Below are positions 17,209-26,045 of a DNA stretch of 61,247 bases, piece after piece (the stretch's first letter is position 1; each line of letters begins with the position of its first letter). Source of the stretch: an uncultured Paracoccaceae bacterium. GTDB lineage: Bacteria > Pseudomonadota > Alphaproteobacteria > Rhizobiales > Rhizobiaceae. The stretch lies in the NCBI GenBank assembly GCA_937873685.1, contig CALMYO010000134.1, forward strand, positions 1 to 61,247. Direction: 5' to 3'. The position numbers and the translations under genes were made by a program. The notes beneath the pieces were generated by a model that worked only from the letters and a program-made list of their open reading frames with translations, had not been told where the DNA came from and ran no database searches.

Positions 17209-18291
17209 ATGCCGACGCGCCGCGGCTTGCTGCTTTCCGCCGGTTTGCTGGCGGGCTCGTGGGCGAGCCTTCGGCCAAAAGCCGTTTGGGCGGGCGCCAG
17301 GCGAGACCTCTTCGCCGCGGCCTGGATGCGGGACGGGCTCGCCGGTTTTTCCGTCCTCGACGGCGATGGGACGATCCTGCGCGACGTTGCCCTGCCCGAT
17401 CGCGGACATGATGTCGCTGCGGATCGCACCGGGCGCTGGATCGTCGCATTCGCGCGCCGGCCGGGTCGGTTTGCGGTTGCCGTGGATCGCACCGGCGACA
17501 GCGCGCCGATCGCCTTCGCAACACCGCCCGACCGGCATTTCTTCGGCCACGGCGTGTTCTCGCCGGACGGTGCTCTGCTCTATGCGACCGAGAACGACTT
17601 CGACGCCGCGGCAGGCGTGATCGGCATCTACGATGCGACCGCAGGCTTCGTGCGCATCGGCGAATTCCCGACCTTCGGCATGGATCCGCACGAATTGCTG
17701 CTGCTCGGCGACGGGCGGACGCTTGCGATCGCCAATGGCGGCATCGAGACCCATCCGGATTACGGCCGCGCCAAGCTGAACCTTTCGACCATGCAGCCTT
17801 GCGTGGTCTTCATCGACCGCGAGAATGGAACGCTGATCGAGAAACACAACGTGCCGCCGGGCCTTTCGCAGTTGTCCACCCGCCACATGGACATGACCGC
17901 AGACGGCGCCGTGTGGATCGGCTGCCAGTGGGAAGGCCCTCCGTCGGCGCGCCCGCCGCTGCTGCTACGAGCTGCGCCAGGCGAGGCGATGCAGCCGGTT
18001 GAGATCGCGGAACTGATCCTGGCGCGGCTTTCAAACTATGTCGGCTCGGTTGCGGTCAACCGCGCCGGGAACAGCATCGCGCTCACCTCTCCGCACGGCA
18101 ATTGCGCGCTGATTGTCGACGCCATGACGGGCGCCGTGCGTCGCATTGTTGAAGAGACCGATGTCTGCGGCGTGGCCGCCAACAAGGGCGGCTTCCTGTT
18201 CTCCGACGGCGAGGGCGGCTTCGGCGCCAGCGTGACGGATCGCATCTGGGACAACCACATCGCACAATGTGGCGCAGATTTCTCCCTTTAG
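17209..18291 (+). CDS. DUF1513 domain protein, beta-propeller-like, exported
   Basis: The protein has 360 residues and starts one base after the second imelysin stop. The N-terminus MPTRRGLLLSAGLLAGSW looks like a Tat-type signal. The rest has repeated blade-like patterns such as HDVAADRTGRWIVAFAR, HGVFSPDGALLYATEN and GSVAVNRAGNSIALTSP, which fit a beta-propeller. DUF1513 proteins are regular companions of imelysin and DHOR genes; their task is unknown. It is the last gene of the iron operon, followed by a 465-base gap. Confidence 0.87.
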   Translation: MPTRRGLLLSAGLLAGSWASLRPKAVWAGARRDLFAAAWMRDGLAGFSVLDGDGTILRDVALPDRGHDVAADRTGRWIVAFARRPGRFAVAVDRTGDSAPIAFATPPDRHFFGHGVFSPDGALLYATENDFDAAAGVIGIYDATAGFVRIGEFPTFGMDPHELLLLGDGRTLAIANGGIETHPDYGRAKLNLSTMQPCVVFIDRENGTLIEKHNVPPGLSQLSTRHMDMTADGAVWIGCQWEGPPSARPPLLLRAAPGEAMQPVEIAELILARLSNYVGSVAVNRAGNSIALTSPHGNCALIVDAMTGAVRRIVEETDVCGVAANKGGFLFSDGEGGFGASVTDRIWDNHIAQCGADFSL

Positions 18292-18393
18292 TGGAGCGGG
18301 TTTGACATTTTATGTCCCCCTAACGCAAGTGAAGGACCAAATGCCAAGAAATTCGAAAACTCCAATAAATTCATATATTTGTTAGTGATCCCG

Positions 18394-18448
18394 CGATTCC
18401 GGCATTTGCCCGCAGAACGGTGGCAATGGGAAGCAAATGTCGGAATCG
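18394..18448. repeat. 16-bp inverted repeat with 23-base loop in a long gap
   Basis: 18394-18409 and 18433-18448 are reverse complements at 15 of 16 positions; the odd pair is G with T, so a G-U pair forms in the RNA of the given strand. There is no T run after it. It lies in the gene-poor gap 18292-18756, in which I see nothing else beyond an AT-rich stretch at 18340-18385. It could be an operon-end stem, a small RNA or a palindromic repeat element. Confidence 0.6.
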
Positions 18449-18756
18449 GACCATGAGCGTATCCGTGATGAAAAAGCCTGGCGGACGGCGCGCAGTGGCC
18501 GCCGGATGCACGATGGATATCGACGCGACCTTTGCGCGGCAAGCGGCATTGGCGCGACATCGACAGGCGTCGCCACCAAAGGCGCTGCCGCTTCCGCAAT
18601 CGCGGTTCGGTGTCCTGCGGGGATTTCGACGGTGCCTGACAACACCCCGACATCCGGGTTTTTCATTCGGACCTGTCCGCGATTTGTCCACAGTTGAGGG
18701 TATGCGCATAGGTGACGCCCGGGGTGGCCCCGGCCAAGTGTCAAAGGAACCACGCC

Positions 18757-19653
18757 ATGCGCCTGCGAGCAGTGCTTAACCGGGACGGCGGCACACTGAA
18801 GACCGCCGATCTTGAAGCCTTGACCACAGCCATTGTGAGCGGCTTCACCGCATGCGGCCATGTCATCGATTACGATATCGTCACAGGAGCGATGATTGGC
18901 GATGCTCTGGAGATCGCATTCTCCGAACCTTCGGTCGACGGCGTGATCGCCGGCGGCGGCGACGGAACAGTTTCGGCCGCCGCCGCATTGGCCTGGAAAC
19001 ATGAAAAGGCGCTCGGGGTGCTTCCGGCAGGCACGATGAACCTTTTTGCCCGCACACTCGCAATCCCGCTCGAGTTGAACGCGGCCATTGCCGCGCTCGC
19101 AGAGGGCAAAATCGCGGATGCCGACATCGCAACCGCCAACGACCGGCCGTTCATCCACCAGTTCTCGCTTGGCATCCAGCCGCGCATGGTGGTCGAGCGC
19201 GAGAAGCTCGACCATCGCTCGCGTTCCGGCAAGATTCTGGCGATCGCGCGCGCTTCGCTTTCCCCGTTGTTGCGGCCACCGGCATTTCGTGTGGAAATCG
19301 CGCTGGACGGGACAACCGAAGAACACAAGGTGAGCATGCTGGCGATTTCGACGAACCCGCACGGCGTCACCTTGTTGCCGATTGCCGAGAGCATCGACGC
19401 CGGGGTGCTCGGAGTCTACCGGATCGACCGTCTGGCGATGCGACAGGCGTTCAAGGTGGCAATCGGTTTCTTGCACGGCCGATGGCGCAATCGCGATACC
19501 CTCAATGTCTGCCGCGTCCGCTCCGTCATCCTGCGCTTTCCCGAAATCAAGCCCGGCGCGCGGGCGTCAATCGACGGCGAACTGACCGAACTGCACGAAT
19601 ACATCGAATTCCGGCTGCATCCGGGCGCATTGAAGGTTCTTGTGCCGCAATGA
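18757..19653 (+). CDS. diacylglycerol kinase-like lipid kinase
   Basis: The protein has 298 residues, the usual size for bacterial DagK/YegS-type lipid kinases. The ATP-loop signature GGGDGT lies at 66-71 and is followed by LPAGTMNLFARTL at about 89-101. Family members phosphorylate diacylglycerol, phosphatidylglycerol or sphingoid lipids at the cytoplasmic membrane. The start at 18757 has AAAGGA upstream. It seems to be a single gene; the next gene starts 147 bases on. The lipid substrate is unknown. Confidence 0.87.
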   Translation: MRLRAVLNRDGGTLKTADLEALTTAIVSGFTACGHVIDYDIVTGAMIGDALEIAFSEPSVDGVIAGGGDGTVSAAAALAWKHEKALGVLPAGTMNLFARTLAIPLELNAAIAALAEGKIADADIATANDRPFIHQFSLGIQPRMVVEREKLDHRSRSGKILAIARASLSPLLRPPAFRVEIALDGTTEEHKVSMLAISTNPHGVTLLPIAESIDAGVLGVYRIDRLAMRQAFKVAIGFLHGRWRNRDTLNVCRVRSVILRFPEIKPGARASIDGELTELHEYIEFRLHPGALKVLVPQ

Positions 19654-19800
19654 GCCCGCACGCGCCCTGCGCCCACACTTCCTATGAGAAGATGGGCGCG
19701 TTAAGGTCAGTGAGCCGGGCCATCCCTTTTTCCCTGGCGACGGGACAACGGGAGGGACGGCCCGCCATCCGACGAGGTGACAGGACCACGCAAGGACGAA

Positions 19801-21450
19801 ATGCTGCCGGACCGCCCAGACTACCCGTCCCTGTTTGGCGATTTTCGCTGGCCGGTTCCGGACCGGTTCAACATCGGCGTTGCGGTGGCCGACACATGGG
19901 CGGCGCGCGAGCCGGGCAGGGTCGCGCTGTACGATTTCACCGAAGAGAAGCCGCGCAGCCTGACATTTGCGGCGCTTTCGCAGCAATCGAACCGCCTTGC
20001 TCATGTTCTTGTGGCGGCCGGCGTCAGCCCCGGCGACCGCGTGGCGATCCTGCTGCCGCAATCCTTCGAGACCGCGATCGCCCATGCGGCCATCTACAAG
20101 GCAGGCGCCATCGCCGTACCGCTCGCCGTGCTGTTCGGCGTTGAGGCGCTGAGCTTTCGCCTCGGCCATTGCGGTGCGCGCGCCGTGATCACCGATGCCG
20201 GCGGGGCGGCGCGCATCGCGGCGTTGCGGCAAAGCCTGCCTGAACTGCAGGCCGTTTTCGTGACCGGCAACGACATACCGGCCGGAGCGACCGGTTTCGA
20301 AGCGGCGATGGCCGGAAAGCCGTCCGGTTTCGACGCGATCGACACCGGGCCTGACGATCCGGCGATGATGATCTACACCTCGGGCACCACCGGTCCGCCA
20401 AAGGGTGCGCTGCATGGCCACCGGGTGCTGCTCGGCCACCTGCCCGGTGTACAGATGCATCACGAGTTCCTGCCGCAAGAGGGCGACCGGCTGTGGACCC
20501 CGGCCGACTGGGCCTGGGCCGGCGGCTTGCTGAACGTGCTGTTGCCCGGCCTTTATTTCGGCGTGCCGGTGGTGGCGGCGCGCACCACCAAGTTCACGCC
20601 GCAATGGGCGCTCGACGTGATGGAGCGCGCCGGTGTGGCGAACGCCTTCCTGCCGCCGACGGCGCTGAAGATGCTGAAAACCGTGCCGGACCCGCGCGCC
20701 AGGCGGGCACTCGCCTTGCGCACGATCGGCTCAGGCGGCGAATCGCTTGGCCGCGAAACCTTCGTATGGGCGCGGGAACAGCTTGGCGTCACCATCAATG
20801 AATTCTACGGCCAGACCGAGTGCAACCTCGTGCTCGGCTCCTGCGCCACGCTCGGCGTCACCCGCCCCGGCGCGATCGGCCTGCCAACGCCAGGCCATGT
20901 CGTCGACGTGATCGACGCGGACGGCAATCCTGCGCCGGACGGCGTTCCCGGCCAGATCGCGGTCAGGCGTCCCGATCCGGTAATGTTCCTCGGCTACTGG
21001 AAGAACGAGGCCGCCACCGCCGCGAAGTTCATCGGCGACTGGATGACGACGGGCGACCAGGGCGTGCGCGATCCCGACGGCTATGTGCATTTCTTCGGCC
21101 GCGACGACGACGTGATCACCTCGTCGGGCTATCGCATCGGTCCGGGCGAAGTGGAGGATTGCCTGATCGGCCATCCCGCGATCGCACTTGCCGCAGCCGT
21201 CGGCAAGCCCGATCCCGTACGCACCGAGATCGTCAAGGCGTATGTCGTGCTGAAGCCCGGCCATTCCCCGGGCAAGGCACTGGAAGACGAAATCCGCCTT
21301 TGGGTGCGCGAACGGCTGAGCGCACATGAATATCCGCGCGAAATCGCCTTCGTCGATGACATGCCGCTCACCACCACCGGCAAGGTGATCCGCCGCGTGT
21401 TTCGCGACCGGGCGATCGCCGAGGCGCGTGAAGCGGCCGGGACGGGTTGA
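19801..21450 (+). CDS. acyl-CoA synthetase (AMP-forming, acyl/acetyl-CoA synthetase-like)
   Basis: The protein has 549 residues from ATG 19801 (AAGGA just upstream); a GTG at 19777 is an alternative. The AMP-binding P-loop is YTSGTTGPPKG at about residues 196-206. EFYGQTECN, TTGDQGVRD and GYRIGPGEVE follow, and the catalytic C-terminal lysine is in TTTGKVIRR. It activates a carboxylic acid to its CoA ester with ATP. The lack of a long N-terminal domain and the YGQTECN motif fit the medium/branched-chain group. It is followed three bases later by an AlkA-like gene, so both may be one transcript. Confidence 0.88.
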   Translation: MLPDRPDYPSLFGDFRWPVPDRFNIGVAVADTWAAREPGRVALYDFTEEKPRSLTFAALSQQSNRLAHVLVAAGVSPGDRVAILLPQSFETAIAHAAIYKAGAIAVPLAVLFGVEALSFRLGHCGARAVITDAGGAARIAALRQSLPELQAVFVTGNDIPAGATGFEAAMAGKPSGFDAIDTGPDDPAMMIYTSGTTGPPKGALHGHRVLLGHLPGVQMHHEFLPQEGDRLWTPADWAWAGGLLNVLLPGLYFGVPVVAARTTKFTPQWALDVMERAGVANAFLPPTALKMLKTVPDPRARRALALRTIGSGGESLGRETFVWAREQLGVTINEFYGQTECNLVLGSCATLGVTRPGAIGLPTPGHVVDVIDADGNPAPDGVPGQIAVRRPDPVMFLGYWKNEAATAAKFIGDWMTTGDQGVRDPDGYVHFFGRDDDVITSSGYRIGPGEVEDCLIGHPAIALAAAVGKPDPVRTEIVKAYVVLKPGHSPGKALEDEIRLWVRERLSAHEYPREIAFVDDMPLTTTGKVIRRVFRDRAIAEAREAAGTG

Positions 21451-21453
21451 GCC

Positions 21454-22104
21454 ATGCGCATCATCGCCTGCCAGGACGACATCGCCGAGGGGCTGCATCA
21501 CTTGAGCGCCGCCGATCCGGTTCTCGCCCGCATGGTCGAGGCGACGGGCGAGGTGCCGCTGCGCCGTTCCGCCCCGGGCTTCGAAAGCCTGGTCTCGGTC
21601 GTGGTCGCCCAGCAGGTGTCGAAGCAGGCCGGAGACGCGATCCAGGCAAGGCTGGAGCGGGTGGTAAAGCCGCTGACGCCGCAGAATTTCCTTTCCGCCG
21701 GCCCGGACGTCTGGCGAGAAGCCGGATTGTCGCGCCCGAAGCAACGCACGATCGCCGCGATCAGCGAGGCGGTTTCGTGCGGCGCGCTCGACCTGCACCA
21801 CATGTGCGCGTTGCCCGCCGCCGCCGCCATCGCCGCGATGACGGCGGTCAAGGGGATCGGGCCGTGGACAGCGGAGGTTTACCTGCTGTTTGCGGCCGGC
21901 CATCCGGACATCTTCCCGGCCGGCGACGTTGCGCTGCAGAATGTCGCCCAGATGGCGTGGGACATGGAGGTCCGCCCGGCGGACAAGGCGCTGCGCGCGA
22001 TGGCCGAACGCTGGTCGCCATGGCGGGGGGTAGCCGCGCGGCTGTTTTGGGCCTATTATGCGATTCACAAGGGGCGCGAAGTTGCGCCGTCTATCGGGGA
22101 GTGA
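21454..22104 (+). CDS. DNA-3-methyladenine glycosylase, AlkA-like (HhH-GPD)
   Basis: The protein has 216 residues. A helix-hairpin-helix segment lies at about 121-145 (AVKGIGPWTAEVYLLF), and the catalytic aspartate is D158 in PAGDVALQ. Such enzymes remove alkylated bases from DNA as the first step of base excision repair. The N-terminal domain of E. coli AlkA is missing, as usual in the short bacterial forms. The start is three bases after the acyl-CoA synthetase stop. No Ada regulator is near. Confidence 0.9.
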   Translation: MRIIACQDDIAEGLHHLSAADPVLARMVEATGEVPLRRSAPGFESLVSVVVAQQVSKQAGDAIQARLERVVKPLTPQNFLSAGPDVWREAGLSRPKQRTIAAISEAVSCGALDLHHMCALPAAAAIAAMTAVKGIGPWTAEVYLLFAAGHPDIFPAGDVALQNVAQMAWDMEVRPADKALRAMAERWSPWRGVAARLFWAYYAIHKGREVAPSIGE

Positions 22105-22143
22105 AGGTCTGGATTAGTCCGAACGCCACAGCAATCAATTTCG

Positions 22144-22159
22144 CGCGTTCCGGAACGCG
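22144..22159. repeat. 16-bp perfect palindrome upstream of the HNH gene
   Basis: CGCGTTCCGGAACGCG is its own reverse complement and is followed by TTTCC. It lies 40 bases after the AlkA-like stop and 79 before the HNH start. It could be a weak terminator stem for the upstream operon or an operator. Confidence 0.5.
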
Positions 22160-22237
22160 TTTCCGGCGCGTTCGTCATGCTTGTGTCATCCGAATCGGGT
22201 TCAACGCTTTCGGATCGAACATGCGAGGTGTCCTGCC

Positions 22238-22795
22238 TTGACGATCGCGGTGTCGCCGGACGGGCTTCCGGCACTTGTCCTGAATGCCGATTACCGGCCG
22301 CTCAGCTATTATCCGCTGTCGTTGTGGTCGTGGCAGGACGCGGTCAAGGCGGTCTTCCTCGACCGGGTGCACATCGTCGCCGAATACGAGCACGAAATCT
22401 CCTCACCCTCCTTCCGCATGAAGATCCCGAGCGTGGTGAGCCTGAAGGCCTATGTGAAGCCGGCGGCGCATCCTGCCTTCACGCGCTTCAATGTCTTCCT
22501 GCGCGACCAGTTCCAGTGCCAGTATTGCGGTTCGCCCGAGGATCTGACCTTCGACCATGTGATCCCGCGCCGGCTTGGCGGCCAGACGACCTGGGAGAAT
22601 GTCGTCGCCGCCTGCTCGCCCTGCAACCTGCGCAAGGGCGGCATGCTGCCGAAGGTCGCCGGCATGATCCCGATGCACAAGCCGGTGAACCCCACCGTGC
22701 AGGACCTGCACAACAAGGGCCGCAAGTTCCCGCCGAACCACCTGCACGAAAGCTGGATGGATTATCTCTATTGGGATGTCGAACTGGAACCATAG
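22238..22795 (+). CDS. HNH endonuclease (rhizobial conserved type)
   Basis: The protein has 185 residues from TTG 22238, with GAGGTG seven bases upstream; GTG at 22250 is an alternative. Zinc pairs C94-x2-C97 and C126-x2-C129 frame the nuclease core with D106-H107 and N121. The rest is well conserved in my memory of Rhizobiales proteins. It probably cuts DNA; the biological target (repair, restriction or processing) is not known. It follows a DNA repair glycosylase, which hints at repair, but the gap with a palindrome separates them. Confidence 0.87.
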   Translation: MTIAVSPDGLPALVLNADYRPLSYYPLSLWSWQDAVKAVFLDRVHIVAEYEHEISSPSFRMKIPSVVSLKAYVKPAAHPAFTRFNVFLRDQFQCQYCGSPEDLTFDHVIPRRLGGQTTWENVVAACSPCNLRKGGMLPKVAGMIPMHKPVNPTVQDLHNKGRKFPPNHLHESWMDYLYWDVELEP

Positions 22796-22814
22796 GCCGT
22801 GTCGCTGCGCGGCT

Positions 22815-23354
22815 TCATGGTTGCTCGGCGAGCGCCTTCAAATTCGAAAGGCCTTTTTCGAAATCCTTGCCGACCATCGCATCGATATCCATGAACAGGC
22901 CGAAGGCGCGGCCGATCAGTGGCTGTGGACCAAACATCGCCCATGTCACCTTCGTGCCGTCGCCTTCGGGCTGGAGTGAATACTCGACCGTGTTGACGGT
23001 CTTCATCGGGCGTTCGAATTCGAGATTGACGCGCACCAGCTTGCCCGGTTCCACGGCGGTGATTTCCTGACGGCCGGCGCCGACGTCGTTGTTGCCGCTC
23101 CAGGCGTAGGTGGCGCCGACGCCGGTCTCAGCGCCGCCGATGGTGCGCTGCAGGTTCGGGTCGAGTTCTTCCCAGGGGGACCATTCCTTCGCCCGGCGGA
23201 AATCGGTGAGGATCGCCTCGATCTTTTCCGGCGGAGCGTCGATAACCGCCGAGCGCTCGATGCGGAAACTGTCCGGCTGGAAGGCGGCGACAGCGAGAAT
23301 TCCCGCCACGGCAAGGACGACGATCCCGATAATGTATCCAATGATGCGCAGCAT
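22815..23354 (-). CDS. SRPBCC family protein with N-terminal membrane anchor
   Basis: The protein has 179 residues. An N-terminal helix (IIGYIIGIVVLAVAGILAVAAF) is followed by a START/polyketide-cyclase-like domain: IDAPPEKIEAILTDF, AKEWSPWEELDPN and GDGTKVTWAMFGP. Such domains bind hydrophobic ligands. GGAGGC lies five bases before the start. The ArsR-type regulator encoded upstream in the same direction is a common partner of SRPBCC proteins. The ligand is unknown. Confidence 0.85.
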   Translation of the reverse strand: MLRIIGYIIGIVVLAVAGILAVAAFQPDSFRIERSAVIDAPPEKIEAILTDFRRAKEWSPWEELDPNLQRTIGGAETGVGATYAWSGNNDVGAGRQEITAVEPGKLVRVNLEFERPMKTVNTVEYSLQPEGDGTKVTWAMFGPQPLIGRAFGLFMDIDAMVGKDFEKGLSNLKALAEQP

Positions 23355-23460
23355 GAGAGCCTCCCGTGGCGCGTTTGCTGCATCGTTCTAGACCCTCCCG
23401 CTCTTCCGCGCCATGGCCGGATTGGCGCCGAGCCGGATCGGAAACAGATTGCGCCCGCCG

Positions 23461-23805
23461 TCAGGCCGGGCCGTCGCGCAAGGTCTGCTGCAATTCCGTC
23501 AACATGGCGTCGAAACGATCGAAGCGGTCTTCCCAGAGCGGTGCGAACTGTTCGATCCAGCCGCTCGCCTGCTTCAGCGGTCCTGCGTCGATGCGGCACG
23601 GGCGGTACTGGCGGTCGCGCCCGCGCTCGATCAACCCGGCGCGCTCCAGCACCTGCAGATGCCGCGAAAACGTCGGCAACGCCATGGCAAATGGCTTCGC
23701 CAGTTCGGTGACCGTCGCCTCGCCCTTGGCGAGCCGCGCCAGCACTGCGCGGCGGGTGGGATCGGACAGGGCGGCAAACACCGCGTTCAGGTCTTGCGAC
23801 GCCAT
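23461..23805 (-). CDS. ArsR family transcriptional regulator
   Basis: The protein has 114 residues from ATG 23805; a longer frame upstream lacks family character. The winged-helix pattern is clear: ALSDPTRRAVLARLAKGEATVTEL, then FSRHLQVLERAGLIERGRDRQYR in parts. No Cys metal site like that of true ArsR is seen; it belongs to the group paired with SRPBCC (AHSA1) proteins. It lies 106 bases upstream of the SRPBCC gene in the same direction and probably controls it and itself. A loose dyad of CAACA and TGTTG sits just upstream at about 23830-23850. Confidence 0.87.
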   Translation of the reverse strand: MASQDLNAVFAALSDPTRRAVLARLAKGEATVTELAKPFAMALPTFSRHLQVLERAGLIERGRDRQYRPCRIDAGPLKQASGWIEQFAPLWEDRFDRFDAMLTELQQTLRDGPA

Positions 23806-23875
23806 GAAGGCCAACTCCGCCACACAAACACAACATGTTCCTGTTGTTGGCTCTACGGACAAATGGCGCTTAGAG

Positions 23876-24721
23876 TCAATTCCACCGATCGGCTGCGGCA
23901 AGTGTGACGCCAGCGGGAAGAGGCACGGCGCGCCGGGTCGCCAGATCCATCGTCAGGGCCACGACTTCGCCGGAAGCAAGCGCGGTATCGTCAACTGCCG
24001 AGACGATCTCGTGGCGGATGGTTATCGTCTTGCCAGCTTGATCGATTGCAGCCGACAACAGGCGAACCGCATCGCCGCAGCGGATATCGCGATGGCGGGT
24101 GATTTTCATCTCCACCGCGACGCGGCCGTAGCCATTGGCGTTCAGCCACGCAGTGGTCAGACCGGCATTGTCCCACACATGGGCGGCGGCGTCGGTGAAA
24201 AAGCCGATGGCGCGCTGCTCCAGCAACAAGCCGTCGAAGTCGCAATCGGCCGGCTGCATGATCGCCTGATGGGTCACCTGCGCGCCGGTCGCGCGAAACC
24301 TGGCCGCAGGCAAGGCCACCAACGGTTCGGCGGAAACTCCGCGCGGCATGGCCTCGGCAGGAATGGCGTCGGTCATCGCATCGGCTCGCGGGTTGATGAC
24401 GAGAAGCGGGCTCTCCAGCGCAGTGGCGCAGAGCTTTCCGCTGCCCGTTTCCACCATCCGGTGCACCACCGCGCCGATCGTCAGCGGCTTGTCGGCAATC
24501 GCCGAGTCGATGGCCAGAGGTGTTGCGGCGTGGCACTCGCCATGGAAGCGGACATGGCGATTTCGCGGAGCAGCAACCTCCTTCAGGCGCAGGCCGCATG
24601 CCAGTGCGAAGAAGCGCCGCGCCTCATCGAAACGGCGAAAGTAGAACTGCACGTTCATGTGCGCGTTCTCATCGCATTCCCATGTATTGACGAAGGAGAG
24701 GTGTGTGCGAAGCGCGGGCAT
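23876..24721 (-). CDS. two-domain hotdog thioesterase-like protein
   Basis: The protein has 281 residues. The first hotdog domain shows ECDENAHMNVQFYFRRFDEA at about 14-33, the motif used by 4-hydroxybenzoyl-CoA-type thioesterases. A second half (from about 150, VTHQAIMQPADCDFDGLL) looks like a second hotdog domain, in which the usual catalytic pattern is changed. It should hydrolyse or bind acyl-CoA in the cytoplasm. The stop lies 70 bases upstream of the ArsR start, so it may be cotranscribed with that pair. The exact substrate is unknown. Confidence 0.8.
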   Translation of the reverse strand: MPALRTHLSFVNTWECDENAHMNVQFYFRRFDEARRFFALACGLRLKEVAAPRNRHVRFHGECHAATPLAIDSAIADKPLTIGAVVHRMVETGSGKLCATALESPLLVINPRADAMTDAIPAEAMPRGVSAEPLVALPAARFRATGAQVTHQAIMQPADCDFDGLLLEQRAIGFFTDAAAHVWDNAGLTTAWLNANGYGRVAVEMKITRHRDIRCGDAVRLLSAAIDQAGKTITIRHEIVSAVDDTALASGEVVALTMDLATRRAVPLPAGVTLAAADRWN

Positions 24722-24921
24722 GGGCGACTGTTCCGATTGCGAAGCCGGTTTGGCCGATGCGGCTTGGCCGCGCAAGCCGCATCCCGCGGACGGTCGGGGG
24801 AAGCAACCGGCAATTCAGCGGGAGGGTGGCCTGCAGTACAGCATCCATGCTCGCATCGCTGCGTATGGGGAGTATGATGGGTCGCTTCCGTAGCCCGGTC
24901 GGAAAGACAATGGAGCGAGTG

Positions 24922-25236
24922 ATGAACGTGATGAGAATCGCCATTGCCATCGGCGGGCTGGCGCTCGCCGGCGCCATCGTCTGGGCGATGATGACCGGGT
25001 CTTTCGGCGAAGCCGGTGCGTGGTTGACATCTGATCCCTGGGGCATCGTCACGCTTGGCGATCTCTATCTCGGCTTTGTCATCGCCGCCGTCCTGATCGC
25101 ACAGCTGGAGACCGGCTGGCGACGCCTGTTCTGGATCGCGCCGATCTTCGTGCTCGGAAACGTCTGGACCGCACTGTGGATCGTGTTGCGGCTCCCGGCG
25201 CTGTGGCATCGGTTCCGACCGGGCGTGAAGGCGTGA
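24922..25236 (+). CDS. small three-helix membrane protein (DUF1475-like)
   Basis: The protein has 104 residues from ATG 24922, with GGAG six bases upstream; ATG 24910 is an alternative. Three membrane helices are visible: IAIAIGGLALAGAIVWAMM, a second around residues 42-62 and a third in LFWIAPIFVLGNVWTALWIV. The pattern DLYLGFVIAAVLI with an internal Asp recalls the DUF1475 type. It is divergent from the thioesterase. Function unknown. Confidence 0.72.
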   Translation: MNVMRIAIAIGGLALAGAIVWAMMTGSFGEAGAWLTSDPWGIVTLGDLYLGFVIAAVLIAQLETGWRRLFWIAPIFVLGNVWTALWIVLRLPALWHRFRPGVKA

Positions 25237-25354
25237 TCGTAACGCACCCGGAATGCCGGCGGCGCCAGAATACAGTTGAAACCTCCCGTTATCCGACTAA
25301 AGTCGTGTGACAAACACACAACAGGCTTCGGTAACGTTGCCGCGGGAGGACGAC

Positions 25355-26014
25355 ATGCCGGACAAGCTGACCTTTCTGGTTGCGGACGACCATCCGCTGA
25401 TCCGCGGCGCCATGCGCGAGGCCCTTTCCGGTTTCGGAACGGGAACGAACGTTCTTGAAGCCGAGGATTTCGACGCCGCTGTCAAGGCGGTCGACGCCAA
25501 CCCGCAGATCGACATGCTGCTGCTCGATCTCACCATGCCCGGCGCCAGCGGGCTTTCCGGTCTGGTATCCATGCGCGCGACGCATCCCGGTACGCCGGTG
25601 GTGGTGATTTCCGGCCGCGACGATCCAGCTACTATCCGCCGTGCGATCGAACTCGGCGCTTCGGGCTTCATCTCCAAGGCGAGCGGGCCGGACGGCATCC
25701 GTACGGCGATCGAACGCGTGCTGGATGGCGAGGTGGCGCTGCCGCCCGGCGTGGATCTCGGCGCGGAGCACGATCCGGAGGTCGCCGATCTGATCGAACG
25801 CATCCAGACCCTGACGCCGCAACAGGCGCGCGTGCTCGGCATGCTGGCCGAGGGTTTGCTCAACAAGCAGATCGCCTACGAGCTCGGCGTGTCCGAAGCG
25901 ACCATCAAGGCGCAGGTCTCGGCGGTGCTGCAGAAACTCGATGTCGACAGCCGGACGCAGGCCGTCATCCGCCTGTCGAAAATCGGTGCGGATGCGCTGC
26001 ACGTTCCGGCCTGA
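25355..26014 (+). CDS. LuxR-type response regulator (CrbR-like)
   Basis: The protein has 219 residues from ATG 25355, with GGGAGGA five bases upstream. The receiver domain has the acidic pair D11-D12, the phosphorylation site D58 in LLLDLT and K105 region GFISKAS. The C-terminal part holds a LuxR-type helix-turn-helix (LTPQQARVLGMLAEGLLNKQIA). It ends 31 bases from the end of the convergent hybrid kinase that carries an SLC5 domain. That gene pair resembles CrbS/CrbR, which controls acetyl-CoA synthetase and acetate use. The pairing is inferred from proximity and domains. A small dyad (26011-26016 with 26029-26034) spans the stop. Confidence 0.88.
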   Translation: MPDKLTFLVADDHPLIRGAMREALSGFGTGTNVLEAEDFDAAVKAVDANPQIDMLLLDLTMPGASGLSGLVSMRATHPGTPVVVISGRDDPATIRRAIELGASGFISKASGPDGIRTAIERVLDGEVALPPGVDLGAEHDPEVADLIERIQTLTPQQARVLGMLAEGLLNKQIAYELGVSEATIKAQVSAVLQKLDVDSRTQAVIRLSKIGADALHVPA

Positions 26015-26045
26015 GCATCACGACTGACGCTCAGCCAATCCTGCG

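Noticed and set aside
18437-18697. Short open frames in the 465-base gap.
   Set aside because: They overlap in several frames on both strands, have no ribosome site and cover the inverted repeat; they look like chance frames in GC-rich DNA.
24703-24921. A longer N-terminal form of the small three-helix membrane protein.
   Set aside because: The extra 73 residues have no family character and cross the divergent promoter region; a good ribosome site marks 24922.
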